Shown: in pieces, positions 39,215 to 45,818 of the stretch | Position numbering within the stretch: position 1 is the first letter of the stretch | How the letters are laid out: each line of letters begins with the position of its first letter | Source: Streptomyces sp. SID8374 | GTDB lineage: Bacteria; Actinomycetota; Actinomycetes; Streptomycetales; Streptomycetaceae | NCBI RefSeq assembly: GCF_009865135.1 | Contig: NZ_WWGH01000001.1 | Span: forward strand, 1,364,001 to 1,428,000 | Reading direction: 5' to 3' | DNA: 64,000 nucleotides | The notes under the pieces: generated by a model | Seen by the model: only the letters and a program-made list of their open reading frames with translations | What the model was told of the DNA's origin: nothing | Database searches by the model: none | Program-made: the position numbers and the translations under genes

Positions 39215-39319
39215 GGGCGGTCACCCTAGCGACCACTTCCGGCCGTCCCGTCACCAGGACCGGCCGGAACCCGTCCTCCCGTGGTTTGCGGCCCTCCTGA
39301 CCGCGACAGGGATGGGGGC

Positions 39320-40252
39320 ATGCCACAGAACACCGACACCTCCTACGAGCCGGTCCTCTCCACCGAGGTACGCGCGGCCCTGGCGGGCGGGGTCCCCGTC
39401 GTGGCCCTGGAGTCGACGATCATCGCGCACGGGCTGCCGCGCCCCCGCAACCTCCGGGTGGCCACCGAGCTGGAAGGGATCGTCCGGTCCGCCGGCGCGG
39501 TCCCGGCCACCATCGCCGTCCTGGACGGGCAGGCCCATGTGGGGCTGGAGAAGGACCAGTTGGAGCGGGTGGCCGGGGATCCGGCGGTCCGGAAGCTGGG
39601 CCACCGCGATCTCGCCCCCGCACTCGCGCTCAGGGCGAGCGGAGCGACGACGGTCTCCGCGACCGCGTTCCTGGCGGCTCGGGCGGGCCTGCGCTTCTTC
39701 GCCACCGGCGGACTCGGCGGCGTACACCGGGAGTGGGCCGACAGCCAGGACGAGTCGGCCGATCTGCGGCTGCTCGCCCGCACCGGGATCACGGTGGTCT
39801 GCGCGGGCGTGAAGTCGATCCTCGACGTCCCGGCGACGCTCCAGCGCCTGGAGACCCTGGGGGTGGGCATCCTCGGTTACGGCACCGACCACTTCCCCGG
39901 CTTCTATCTGCGCAGCTCCGGCCAGCCGGTCGACTGGACCGTCAACAGCCCGGAGGAGGTGGTCGAGGCGGTGCGGGCGAAGGAGGCGCTGGGCGGCCCG
40001 GAAGCCGCGCTGATCGTCGCCAATCCCGTACCGGAACAGGACCAGTTGGACCCCGCGCTGCACGACCGGGTGCTCGCGGAGGCCCTCGACGCGTGCCGGG
40101 AGCGCGGGATCACCGGGCAGGGTGTCACCCCGTTCCTGCTGGACCAGCTGATGCGGCGGACCGAGGGCGCGTCGCTGGAGGCGAACCTCGCGGCGGTACG
40201 CGGGAACGTGCGGCTCGCGGCACGGATCGCCGCAGTGGCAGCCGTACGGTGA
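39320..40252 (+). CDS. psuG: Pseudouridine-5'-phosphate glycosidase
   Basis: Cleaves pseudouridine 5'-phosphate to uracil and ribose 5-phosphate. The 310-residue protein begins with the family pattern VVALESTIIAHGLPRPRNL, followed by PATIAVLDGQAHVGL (near residue 70) and FATGGLGGVHR (near residue 132) with the AGVKSILDV lysine region (near residue 164). The ATG at 39320 has a GGGGG ribosome-binding site two to six bases upstream; homology begins within a few residues. Its stop overlaps the start of the kinase gene, matching the psuG-psuK pair. Confidence 0.93.
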   Translation: MPQNTDTSYEPVLSTEVRAALAGGVPVVALESTIIAHGLPRPRNLRVATELEGIVRSAGAVPATIAVLDGQAHVGLEKDQLERVAGDPAVRKLGHRDLAPALALRASGATTVSATAFLAARAGLRFFATGGLGGVHREWADSQDESADLRLLARTGITVVCAGVKSILDVPATLQRLETLGVGILGYGTDHFPGFYLRSSGQPVDWTVNSPEEVVEAVRAKEALGGPEAALIVANPVPEQDQLDPALHDRVLAEALDACRERGITGQGVTPFLLDQLMRRTEGASLEANLAAVRGNVRLAARIAAVAAVR

Positions 40253-41211
40253 ACGGCGCCGACCCGGCGGCGTACGGCGGCGACGGCCGTACGGTGTCCG
40301 GGGCGGGCCCGGCGCGAGGGCGCGGGCTCCTCGTGGTCGGGGACGTGGTCACCGACATCGTGGCGCTCCACGGCTCCCCGCTCGTCCACGGCACGGACAC
40401 CGCCGCCCGGATCCGGAGCGTGCCGGGCGGCGCGGGCGCCAACGTGGCGTGCTGGGCGGTGCGTTCGGGGTGCCGGGAGGCGGCGCTGCTCGCCCGGGCC
40501 GGGGCCGAGTCCGCCGAGTGGCACCGGGACGCGCTGGAGCGGGCGGGGGTGCGGGCACTGTTGGCGGTGGACGAGGAGGTGGCGACCGCGACCGTCATCT
40601 CCCTGGTGGACGCCGCCGCCGAGCGGACGTTCCTCACCGACAGCGGGGCCGTGCTGCGGCTCGCCCCCGAGGACTTCGCGCCCTCGATGCTGGACGGCGT
40701 GGGGTGGCTGCACCTCTCCGGCTACCTCCTGTTCGCCGCGACCAGCCGCGCCACGGCGCGGCTCGCCCTGCGGACGGCCCGGGAACGGGGCATTCCGGTG
40801 AGCGTGGATCCGGCGTCGGCGGGGTTCCTGGCGGAGCTGGGGCCGAAACGGTTCCTGGAGTTCGCCGAGGGGGCCGAGCTGCTGCTGCCGAACGCGGACG
40901 AGGCCCGGCTGCTGACGGGCCTGCGCGAACCAGCTGACGCGGCCGCCGAGTTGAGCCGGGCGTTTCCCCGGGTCGCCCTCACCCTCGGCGACCGGGGTGC
41001 GGTGCTGGCCGCCGGGGGTGCGGTGACGGGCCAGGTCCGTGCCCGGGCGGTCCGCGACCCGGTCGACTCGACGGGCGCGGGTGACGCGTTCACCGGCGGG
41101 TACCTCGCGGCCCTGCTGGCCGGGGCGGACGACGAGGCCGCAGCGGCGGAGGGCTGCCGGACCGGGGCCGAGGCGGTGGCCACGGTGGGCGGCCGCCCGC
41201 CCCTCCCCTAG
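40249..41211 (+). CDS. PfkB-family carbohydrate kinase, probable pseudouridine kinase
   Basis: 320 residues of the ribokinase/PfkB fold. The N-terminal signature is VPGGAGANVACWAVRSG (near residue 63), and the C-terminal signature DSTGAGDAFTGGYLAALL (near residue 269) carries the catalytic Asp. The start GTG overlaps the psuG stop, so it most likely phosphorylates pseudouridine to feed PsuG (PsuK role); ribokinase or fructokinase activity cannot be excluded. Its stop shares the bases CTAG with the stop of the convergent gene. Confidence 0.85.
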   Translation: MNGADPAAYGGDGRTVSGAGPARGRGLLVVGDVVTDIVALHGSPLVHGTDTAARIRSVPGGAGANVACWAVRSGCREAALLARAGAESAEWHRDALERAGVRALLAVDEEVATATVISLVDAAAERTFLTDSGAVLRLAPEDFAPSMLDGVGWLHLSGYLLFAATSRATARLALRTARERGIPVSVDPASAGFLAELGPKRFLEFAEGAELLLPNADEARLLTGLREPADAAAELSRAFPRVALTLGDRGAVLAAGGAVTGQVRARAVRDPVDSTGAGDAFTGGYLAALLAGADDEAAAAEGCRTGAEAVATVGGRPPLP

Positions 41212-41867
41212 AAGCCGCCCAGCACCGACCACGCCGGATGGAGCGGGTCGTCCGCGCGCACGACCACGTCCGCCTGCTCGGCGGGCGCCACCTCCTCTTC
41301 GTACCGGGCGAAAGCGGGCAGCGTCCACCGCTCCCCCTCCGCCGTGCGCCGCCGCAACGCCCCCGGCGAGAGCCGCACATGGACGCTCAGCGCGAACGGG
41401 AACCAGTGGCCCAGCAGCAGCGGCCCGTGCACGATCACCACCCCGCCCTCCGGCAGCGGGTGGTACGGCGTACGCGTCGCCCGGTCGGTGACCGGGTCCC
41501 ACAGATCGGGCAGCACCCGCCCGGAGCCGCCCGCCTCCAGTGGCCCGAACACCTCGCGCCAGAGCGCGCCCGTGTCGAACCAGCTGTCGACGTACGAGTC
41601 CGGGTCCTCCTTCCCGTACTCGAAGCGCAGGCTCGCCGGGCGCAGGAACCCCTCGGTGGGGACCACGAGCACCGACCGGCCGCGCAGCCTCAGCTCATCG
41701 GCGAGGCGTTCGGCCAGGTCACCGGTGCGGGCGGCCGGGGCGCCGTCGATGCCGAGGGTGAGCCAGGGGGCTCCGTCGGCGGCGGTCAGGCCGTCGCTGT
41801 GCCGGGCCAGCTCGCCGGCCAGCCGTTCCCAGGTGATCGCTTCGAGTCGCACGCCTCCATCATCCAT
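41208..41867 (-). CDS. Uridine kinase-like P-loop protein with degenerate Walker A
   Basis: 219 residues resembling actinobacterial proteins annotated as uridine kinases. The start of the fold is WLTLGIDGAPAARTGDLAERLA (near residue 30), where a P-loop GxxxxGKS/T is expected, but the lysine is missing. Later segments follow the family: VPTEGFLRPASLRFEYG (near residue 66), DSWFDTGALWREV, LPEGGVVIVHGPLLLG and a C-terminal ALRRRTAEGERW. Either the P-loop is non-canonical or the protein is not a kinase. It converges on the PfkB kinase with overlapping stops, so nucleoside metabolism is a reasonable guess. ATG at 41867; GTG at 41852 is possible. Confidence 0.65.
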   Translation of the reverse strand: MDDGGVRLEAITWERLAGELARHSDGLTAADGAPWLTLGIDGAPAARTGDLAERLADELRLRGRSVLVVPTEGFLRPASLRFEYGKEDPDSYVDSWFDTGALWREVFGPLEAGGSGRVLPDLWDPVTDRATRTPYHPLPEGGVVIVHGPLLLGHWFPFALSVHVRLSPGALRRRTAEGERWTLPAFARYEEEVAPAEQADVVVRADDPLHPAWSVLGGF

Positions 41868-41905
41868 CCCGGGAGACGCGCCCTGTGGAGGTGACGACCG
41901 GCGCC

Positions 41906-42601
41906 TCACTCGCCCCGCAGCTCGGTGGCGAGCGGTCCTTCCCCCGTCACCTCGATCCGCCCGTCCTTGACCGCCTCCGCGAGGGTCACGCCGCCGCGTC
42001 CCAGCTCCAGGCAGAGTTCGGCGTCGAGGGTGATGCGGGCGTCGGGCCGGGGCGCCGGGCCGAACCCGTACGGCTCGCCCTCGGCCCCCATCGCCGCGCC
42101 CCCTCCCGTACGGACATGGAACTCCCCCTCGTCCAGACGCACTTCGAGGACGCCCTCCTGCGTCAGCCCCGTCAGTGCGGGCAGCAGCGGCAGGGCGAAC
42201 CAGTGGGCCCGTACGGCGTCGGTCGGGCGGCGTTCGGTGAGCGCCGGGGCTCCCCACTCGGCGAGGGCGGTGAGGACCGGCAGCAGGCCGTGGCCGCGCT
42301 CGGTCAGCTCGTAGACCGAGGCGGCGGCGGGCGGCGGGAGTCTGCGGCGTACGGCGAGGCCGCCCTGCTCCATGTCCTTGAGGCGGGAGGCCAGGACGTC
42401 GGTGGAGACGCCCGGGAGGTCGGCGTGGAGGTCGGTGTAGCGGCGGGGTCCGGCGAGCAGTTCGCGGACGATCAGCAGCGTCCACCGGTCGCCGACGGAG
42501 TCGAGGGCGCGGGCGGAGGCGCAGAACTGGTCGTAGCTCCGGCGTCTGACGGGGCGTGATGCGGCGGGCTGCTGACGTGGCATGCGACGCAGTCTAGACA
42601 T
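41906..42601 (-). CDS. HxlR-family transcriptional regulator
   Basis: 231 residues. The winged helix is the HxlR type: SVGDRWTLLIVRELLAGPRR (near residue 35), LPGVSTDVLASRLKDMEQGG (near residue 62) and a YELTERG wing. A C-terminal extension of about 110 residues, longer than the usual 110-120-residue HxlR proteins, may be a ligand-binding SCP2-like domain. The ATG at 42601 has GGAAAG upstream; ATG at 42583 is an alternative. It is divergent from the aminotransferase gene, with paired operators between them. Confidence 0.9.
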   Translation of the reverse strand: MSRLRRMPRQQPAASRPVRRRSYDQFCASARALDSVGDRWTLLIVRELLAGPRRYTDLHADLPGVSTDVLASRLKDMEQGGLAVRRRLPPPAAASVYELTERGHGLLPVLTALAEWGAPALTERRPTDAVRAHWFALPLLPALTGLTQEGVLEVRLDEGEFHVRTGGGAAMGAEGEPYGFGPAPRPDARITLDAELCLELGRGGVTLAEAVKDGRIEVTGEGPLATELRGE

Positions 42602-42605
42602 GTTG

Positions 42606-42639
42606 TTGGACTTTCCAAGCTCTCACTTGGTAAAACCAA
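42606..42639. promoter_or_regulatory. Two TTGG-N5-CCAA dyads, probable HxlR operator
   Basis: TTGGACTTTCCAA at 42606-42618 and TTGGTAAAACCAA at 42627-42639 are two perfect 4+5+4 dyads whose centres are 21 bases apart, two helical turns. The second is extended to CTTGG/CCAAG. They sit just upstream of the HxlR start and 31-64 bases before the aminotransferase start. Confidence 0.7.
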
Positions 42640-42669
42640 GTATCGCAGTTCGGCTCGGGGAGGCACCGC

Positions 42670-43881
42670 ATGGAGTTCCGGCAGTCCAGCAAGCTCAACG
42701 AGGTCTGTTACGAGATCCGGGGGCCGGTCATCGAGCACGCCAACGCCCTGGAGGAGGCGGGCCACAGCGTGCTCCGGCTCAACACGGGCAACCCGGCGCT
42801 CTTCGGCTTCGAGGCGCCGGAGGAGATCGTCCAGGACATGATCCGGATGCTGCCCCAGGCGCACGGCTACACCGATTCGCGCGGCATCCTCTCCGCCCGG
42901 CGGGCGGTGGCCCAGCGCTACCAGGCCATGGGGCTCACCGAGGTCGGTGTCGACGACATCTTCCTCGGCAACGGGGTCTCCGAGCTGATCTCCATGGCCG
43001 TGCAGGCGCTGCTGGAGGACGGCGACGAGGTGCTGATCCCCGCTCCGGACTTCCCGCTCTGGACGGCGGTCACCACGCTCGCGGGCGGCAAGGCCGTGCA
43101 CTACATCTGCGACGAGGAATCCGACTGGAACCCGGATCTCGCCGACATGGCCGCCAAGATCACCGACCGGACCAAGGCCGTCGTGATCATCAACCCGAAC
43201 AACCCCACCGGCGCGGTCTATCCGCGCGAGATCCTGGAGGGCATCCTCGATCTCGCGCGCCGGCACGGGCTGATGGTCTTCGCCGACGAGATCTACGACC
43301 AGATCCTGTACGACGGGGCCGAGCACCACAGCGCCGCCGTCCTCGCCCCCGACCTGGTCTGCCTCACCTTCAGCGGGCTCTCGAAGACGTACCGGGTGGC
43401 AGGCTTCCGCTCCGGCTGGATGGTGGTCTCCGGTCCGCAGCAGCACGCCCGCAACTATCTGGAGGGCCTCACCATGCTGGCCTCCATGCGGCTGTGCCCC
43501 AACGCCCCTGCCCAGTACGCCATTCAGGCCGCGCTCGGCGGGCGGCAGTCCATCCGGGAGCTGGTGGCGCCGGGCGGCAGGCTGCACGAGCAGCGGGACC
43601 GTGCCTGGGAGCGGCTGAACGAGATCCCCGGGGTCTCGTGCGTGAAGCCGAAGGGCGCGCTGTACGCGTTCCCGCGCATCGATCCGAAGGTGCACCCGAT
43701 CGTCGACGACGAGAAGTTCGTGCTGGACCTGCTGTTGCGGGAGAAGATCCAGGTGGTGCAGGGCACGGGCTTCAGCTGGCCGCGCCCGGACCACTTCCGC
43801 ATCCTGACCCTCCCGTACGCCGACGACCTCGACGCGGCGATCAGCCGCATCGGCCGCTTCCTGAACGGATACCGCCAGTGA
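42670..43881 (+). CDS. alaA: PLP-dependent aminotransferase (alanine aminotransferase-like)
   Basis: 403-residue fold type I aminotransferase of the class I/II family, close to AlaA-type alanine/glutamate-pyruvate transaminases. The pyridoxal lysine is in FSGLSKTYRVAGFRSGW (near residue 240). NPNNPTGAVYP (near residue 178) and FADEIYDQILYD (near residue 206) hold the cofactor-binding Asn and Asp/Tyr, and the C-terminal arginine region is HFRILTLPYADDL. GGGGAGG lies six bases upstream of the ATG. Probably controlled by the divergent HxlR protein and translated with the overlapping peptidase-like gene. Confidence 0.9.
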   Translation: MEFRQSSKLNEVCYEIRGPVIEHANALEEAGHSVLRLNTGNPALFGFEAPEEIVQDMIRMLPQAHGYTDSRGILSARRAVAQRYQAMGLTEVGVDDIFLGNGVSELISMAVQALLEDGDEVLIPAPDFPLWTAVTTLAGGKAVHYICDEESDWNPDLADMAAKITDRTKAVVIINPNNPTGAVYPREILEGILDLARRHGLMVFADEIYDQILYDGAEHHSAAVLAPDLVCLTFSGLSKTYRVAGFRSGWMVVSGPQQHARNYLEGLTMLASMRLCPNAPAQYAIQAALGGRQSIRELVAPGGRLHEQRDRAWERLNEIPGVSCVKPKGALYAFPRIDPKVHPIVDDEKFVLDLLLREKIQVVQGTGFSWPRPDHFRILTLPYADDLDAAISRIGRFLNGYRQ

Positions 43882-44486
43882 CCTGTGCCCTCTGCTCCGT
43901 CCCCGTCCACACCCAGTTCGCCACGCCGGAGCTGGTGGGGGCGATCGTAGAGGGCGGGCTGGATCCGGTCGAGGACCCGGGCTGGGCGGAGTCGGGGGCG
44001 GGTTCGCGCGAGGAGTACGCGCGCTGGGCGGGTCATCTGTGCGGTATGACCTGCCTGCGCATGGCGCTGGGCTCCGACGCGCCCTCGCTGTTCGAACTGC
44101 GGGACGGGGCGCTGAAGTACGGGGCGTACACGGAGGACGTGGACGGGGTGATCCGGGGCCTGGTCTACGCGCCCTTCGCGGAGTACGTCAGCGAGGTGTA
44201 CGGGCGCGAGGCCACGGTCCACCGGCACCTGGAGGTGGACGGGATCCCCGCACTGCTGGACGCGGGCCGGACGGTGCTGGCCTCCGTCCACTACGGGATC
44301 CGGCATCCGGAGCTGCCTGCTCCGGGGCGGGGCGGACATCTGGTGCTGGTGACGGCACGGACGGCCGACGGGTCCGGTCTGCACTTCCACAACCCGTCGG
44401 GGACGGATGCCGGGACGCGGTCGGCCGTGCTGCCGCTGACGGAGTTCGAGCGCTTCTTCGCGGGGCGGGGCGTCTCGCTGGTGTGA
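43878..44486 (+). CDS. C39-like cysteine peptidase family protein
   Basis: 202 residues, starting at a GTG that overlaps the aminotransferase stop. The papain-like fold of C39-type peptidases is indicated by a catalytic Cys in HLCGMTCLRMALGSD (near residue 58, the CGxxCL pattern), a His in GRGGHLVLVTART (near residue 155) and HNPSG (near residue 172) for the Asn/Asp position. There is no signal peptide, transporter or leader-peptide substrate nearby, so it is a stand-alone cytosolic protein. Its coupling to an aminotransferase suggests a metabolic or maturation role that I cannot name. An N-terminal CALC segment could bind metal. Confidence 0.75.
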   Translation: MTCALCSVPVHTQFATPELVGAIVEGGLDPVEDPGWAESGAGSREEYARWAGHLCGMTCLRMALGSDAPSLFELRDGALKYGAYTEDVDGVIRGLVYAPFAEYVSEVYGREATVHRHLEVDGIPALLDAGRTVLASVHYGIRHPELPAPGRGGHLVLVTARTADGSGLHFHNPSGTDAGTRSAVLPLTEFERFFAGRGVSLV

Positions 44487-44589
44487 CGCACCCGCCCTCG
44501 GAACCGGAACCTCCGGAAGCGGGAGCGGGAGCGGGAGCGGCGGGTCGGCCGGGAACCGGAACGGGCCCGCCGGTCCCGGAAACGGGAGC

Positions 44590-44620
44590 GGGCCCGGAGG
44601 CGTAGCCGGCCTCCGGGCCC
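44590..44620. terminator. Terminator downstream of the peptidase gene and the RNA locus
   Basis: Perfect 12-bp stem GGGCCCGGAGGC/GCCTCCGGGCCC (44590-44601 with 44609-44620). It can end the plus-strand peptidase transcript and, by symmetry, the minus-strand RNA locus. The stretch before it (44487-44589) is a run of short GGGAGC and GGAACC repeats. Confidence 0.8.
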
Positions 44621-44679
44621 TGAGAGTGCCACCCATCTTGCACGCCGGCACGTTTAAGGGTCCGGGTCAGTCATGATGT

Positions 44680-44749
44680 CGTCGCGTCCTGCCTTTGGAC
44701 CACCGCAGATCGGAGCTCTGCGGGCCGGACTTGAACCGGCATCTCGACG
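44680..44749 (-). ncRNA. YrlA-type tRNA-mimic module B (Y RNA-like)
   Basis: Read on the minus strand from 44749: a closing strand CGTCG; AGAT; a canonical T-arm GCCGG-TTCAAGT-CCGGC (44740-44724); a 7-bp stem CCGCAGA/TCTGCGG (44723-44717 with 44709-44703) with a 7-base loop in place of free acceptor ends; TG (positions 8-9 of a tRNA); a D-arm GTCC-AAAGGCA-GGAC (44700-44686) with GG in its loop; G; and the closing strand CGACG (44684-44680), perfectly complementary to the first. The order T-arm, acceptor stem, D-arm is a circularly permuted tRNA, as described for bacterial YrlA Y RNAs. Base pairing was checked by hand; no covariance or expression data. Confidence 0.7.
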
Positions 44750-44824
44750 CGCGCGGGCCCGGGCCCGTTCGATCCGGCGATCGGCGGCGAATGCTGAGTC
44801 TGGAGCAAGAGTCTGAGATTGACG

Positions 44825-44897
44825 GCGGTCTGCCTCTGCCTGCTTGGGCTACTCCGGCCCGTGCCGGAGGGAGGAGTCGAACCTCCACTGGAACCGC
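44825..44897 (-). ncRNA. YrlA-type tRNA-mimic module A (Y RNA-like)
   Basis: Minus strand from 44897: closing strand GCGGTT; CCAGT; T-arm GGAGG-TTCGACT-CCTCC (44886-44870); a perfect 7-bp acceptor-like stem CTCCGGC/GCCGGAG (44869-44863 with 44858-44852) closed by the tetraloop ACGG; TA, the usual tRNA bases 8-9; a D-arm GCC/GGC (44849-44847 with 44834-44832) with GG in the loop; A; and GACCGC (44830-44825), pairing with GCGGTT through one G-U. It has the same architecture as module B, 75 bases upstream of it. Two independent complete matches make chance unlikely. No anticodon loop with U33 can be built and the acceptor end is closed, so it is a mimic rather than a tRNA gene. Confidence 0.7.
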
Positions 44898-44940
44898 GCC
44901 TTCACGACAAGCTTCAGTTTCAGCTTGCGCTCCTCGCGCA

Positions 44941-44968
44941 CCCCGGCCCCCTTGATCGGCGGCCGGGG
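44941..44968 (-). terminator. Terminator of the DUF7873-like gene
   Basis: Eight-bp stem CCCCGGCC/GGCCGGGG (44941-44948 with 44961-44968), 39 bases beyond the stop at 45008. The tRNA-mimic modules begin 44 bases further on, so they are either read-through products or have a very compact promoter. Together with the modules and the hairpin at 44590 it accounts for the gene-free stretch 44487-45007. Confidence 0.7.
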
Positions 44969-45007
44969 AATCCATGGTCGGTCACCCGAAGAGATGACCG
45001 AGGCCGG

Positions 45008-45739
45008 TCACCCGAAGAGGTAACCGAATACCGCATCACCCACCCGCTGGTCGGTGACCTCGACGCCGTTGGCCTCCTCGCGGGCGAACTTCACGGCCTG
45101 CTGGAGCTTCTCGACCCGGTCCAGCAGCTCGTTGACGCGTCGCGCGGGCAGCGCCCCGGAGAACTTGACCGTCGTCCAGTAACCGATCGGGATGTCCTCG
45201 TAGTACACCTCGACCTGCGCCGGGTGCTTCTCGGTGGCCTCCGCCTTCACATGGTTGCGGGGCACCTTCTTCGTACGGAGGGTCCGGACCGGCTCGGTCT
45301 TCCAGGAGTCGGTGGACGGGTCCTGCACCCAGGCCTCGGCGGCGTCCAGCACCGGCAGCTTGCGGATGAAGGTGTTGAGGTCGGTCAGCTGCTTCTCCAG
45401 GAAGAGCAGATACGACACCGGCACCTCGGCCACCAGCACCCGGCCGTCGACCTTCACATCGGCCCGGGCCGAGCAGTTCGCCCAGTCCTTCGTGGCGGTC
45501 ACATCGAAGAGCCGGGTGAGCGTGGCGGCGGTGTCCCGCAGCACGTCCTCGGCCTTGACCTGGACCAGCGTCGACTCGGGCGGAAGCTGCTCGCCCTCCT
45601 CGTCCTTGGGCTGGTAGGTCCGGGAGATACCGGCCAGCAGTCCGGCCTTCTGGAGGCCGTGGTGTGCTGCCGTCAGGTCCTGGTGCGCCTTGGACTTGAC
45701 GCCCTTCTCCACTGCGATGATCTGATTGAGTTTCGCCAC
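45008..45739 (-). CDS. Uncharacterised actinobacterial protein (DUF7873-like) beside tRNA-mimic RNA
   Basis: 243 residues with no known function. I recognise it as a conserved family in Streptomyces and some actinophages (from memory DUF7873). Features: a basic helical N terminus (KLNQIIAVEKGVKSKAHQDL), a CSARADVKVDG strand region near residue 90, LLFLEKQLTDLNTFIRKLPV (near residue 113), TKKVPRNHVKAEATEKHPAQ (near residue 157) and a helical C terminus with RVNELLDRVEKLQQAVKFAR. The start is the GTG at 45739, where conservation begins; no ribosome-binding site is visible, so the mRNA may be leaderless. It is on the same strand as, and immediately upstream of, the two tRNA-mimic modules. Confidence 0.8.
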   Translation of the reverse strand: MAKLNQIIAVEKGVKSKAHQDLTAAHHGLQKAGLLAGISRTYQPKDEEGEQLPPESTLVQVKAEDVLRDTAATLTRLFDVTATKDWANCSARADVKVDGRVLVAEVPVSYLLFLEKQLTDLNTFIRKLPVLDAAEAWVQDPSTDSWKTEPVRTLRTKKVPRNHVKAEATEKHPAQVEVYYEDIPIGYWTTVKFSGALPARRVNELLDRVEKLQQAVKFAREEANGVEVTDQRVGDAVFGYLFG

Positions 45740-45818
45740 GTCGAGGACGCTAACAGCGCCAACTGGGCTGTGGCCAAGGGTTTTACCGTACGCAGGTGTC
45801 ACCGGGCGTCTCCGGATG

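Noticed and set aside
44680..44897. Functional permuted tRNA genes of the type known in some algae and archaea.
   Set aside because: Order of halves fits, but the acceptor stems are closed by short loops, no 7-base anticodon loop with U33 can be formed, and bacteria lack the splicing of that pathway. A Y RNA-like mimic fits better.
44849..44941. A 30-codon GTG frame on the minus strand with high third-position GC, overlapping tRNA-mimic module A.
   Set aside because: It spans the T-arm and acceptor-like stem, whose pairing explains the sequence better. Its start overlaps a terminator arm and there is no ribosome-binding site. It cannot be fully excluded without expression data.
44590..45739. 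An integration (att) site or phage remnant, because tRNA-like sequence and a gene family also found in phages are present.
   Set aside because: No integrase, direct repeat of a tRNA 3' end or other phage gene is present.
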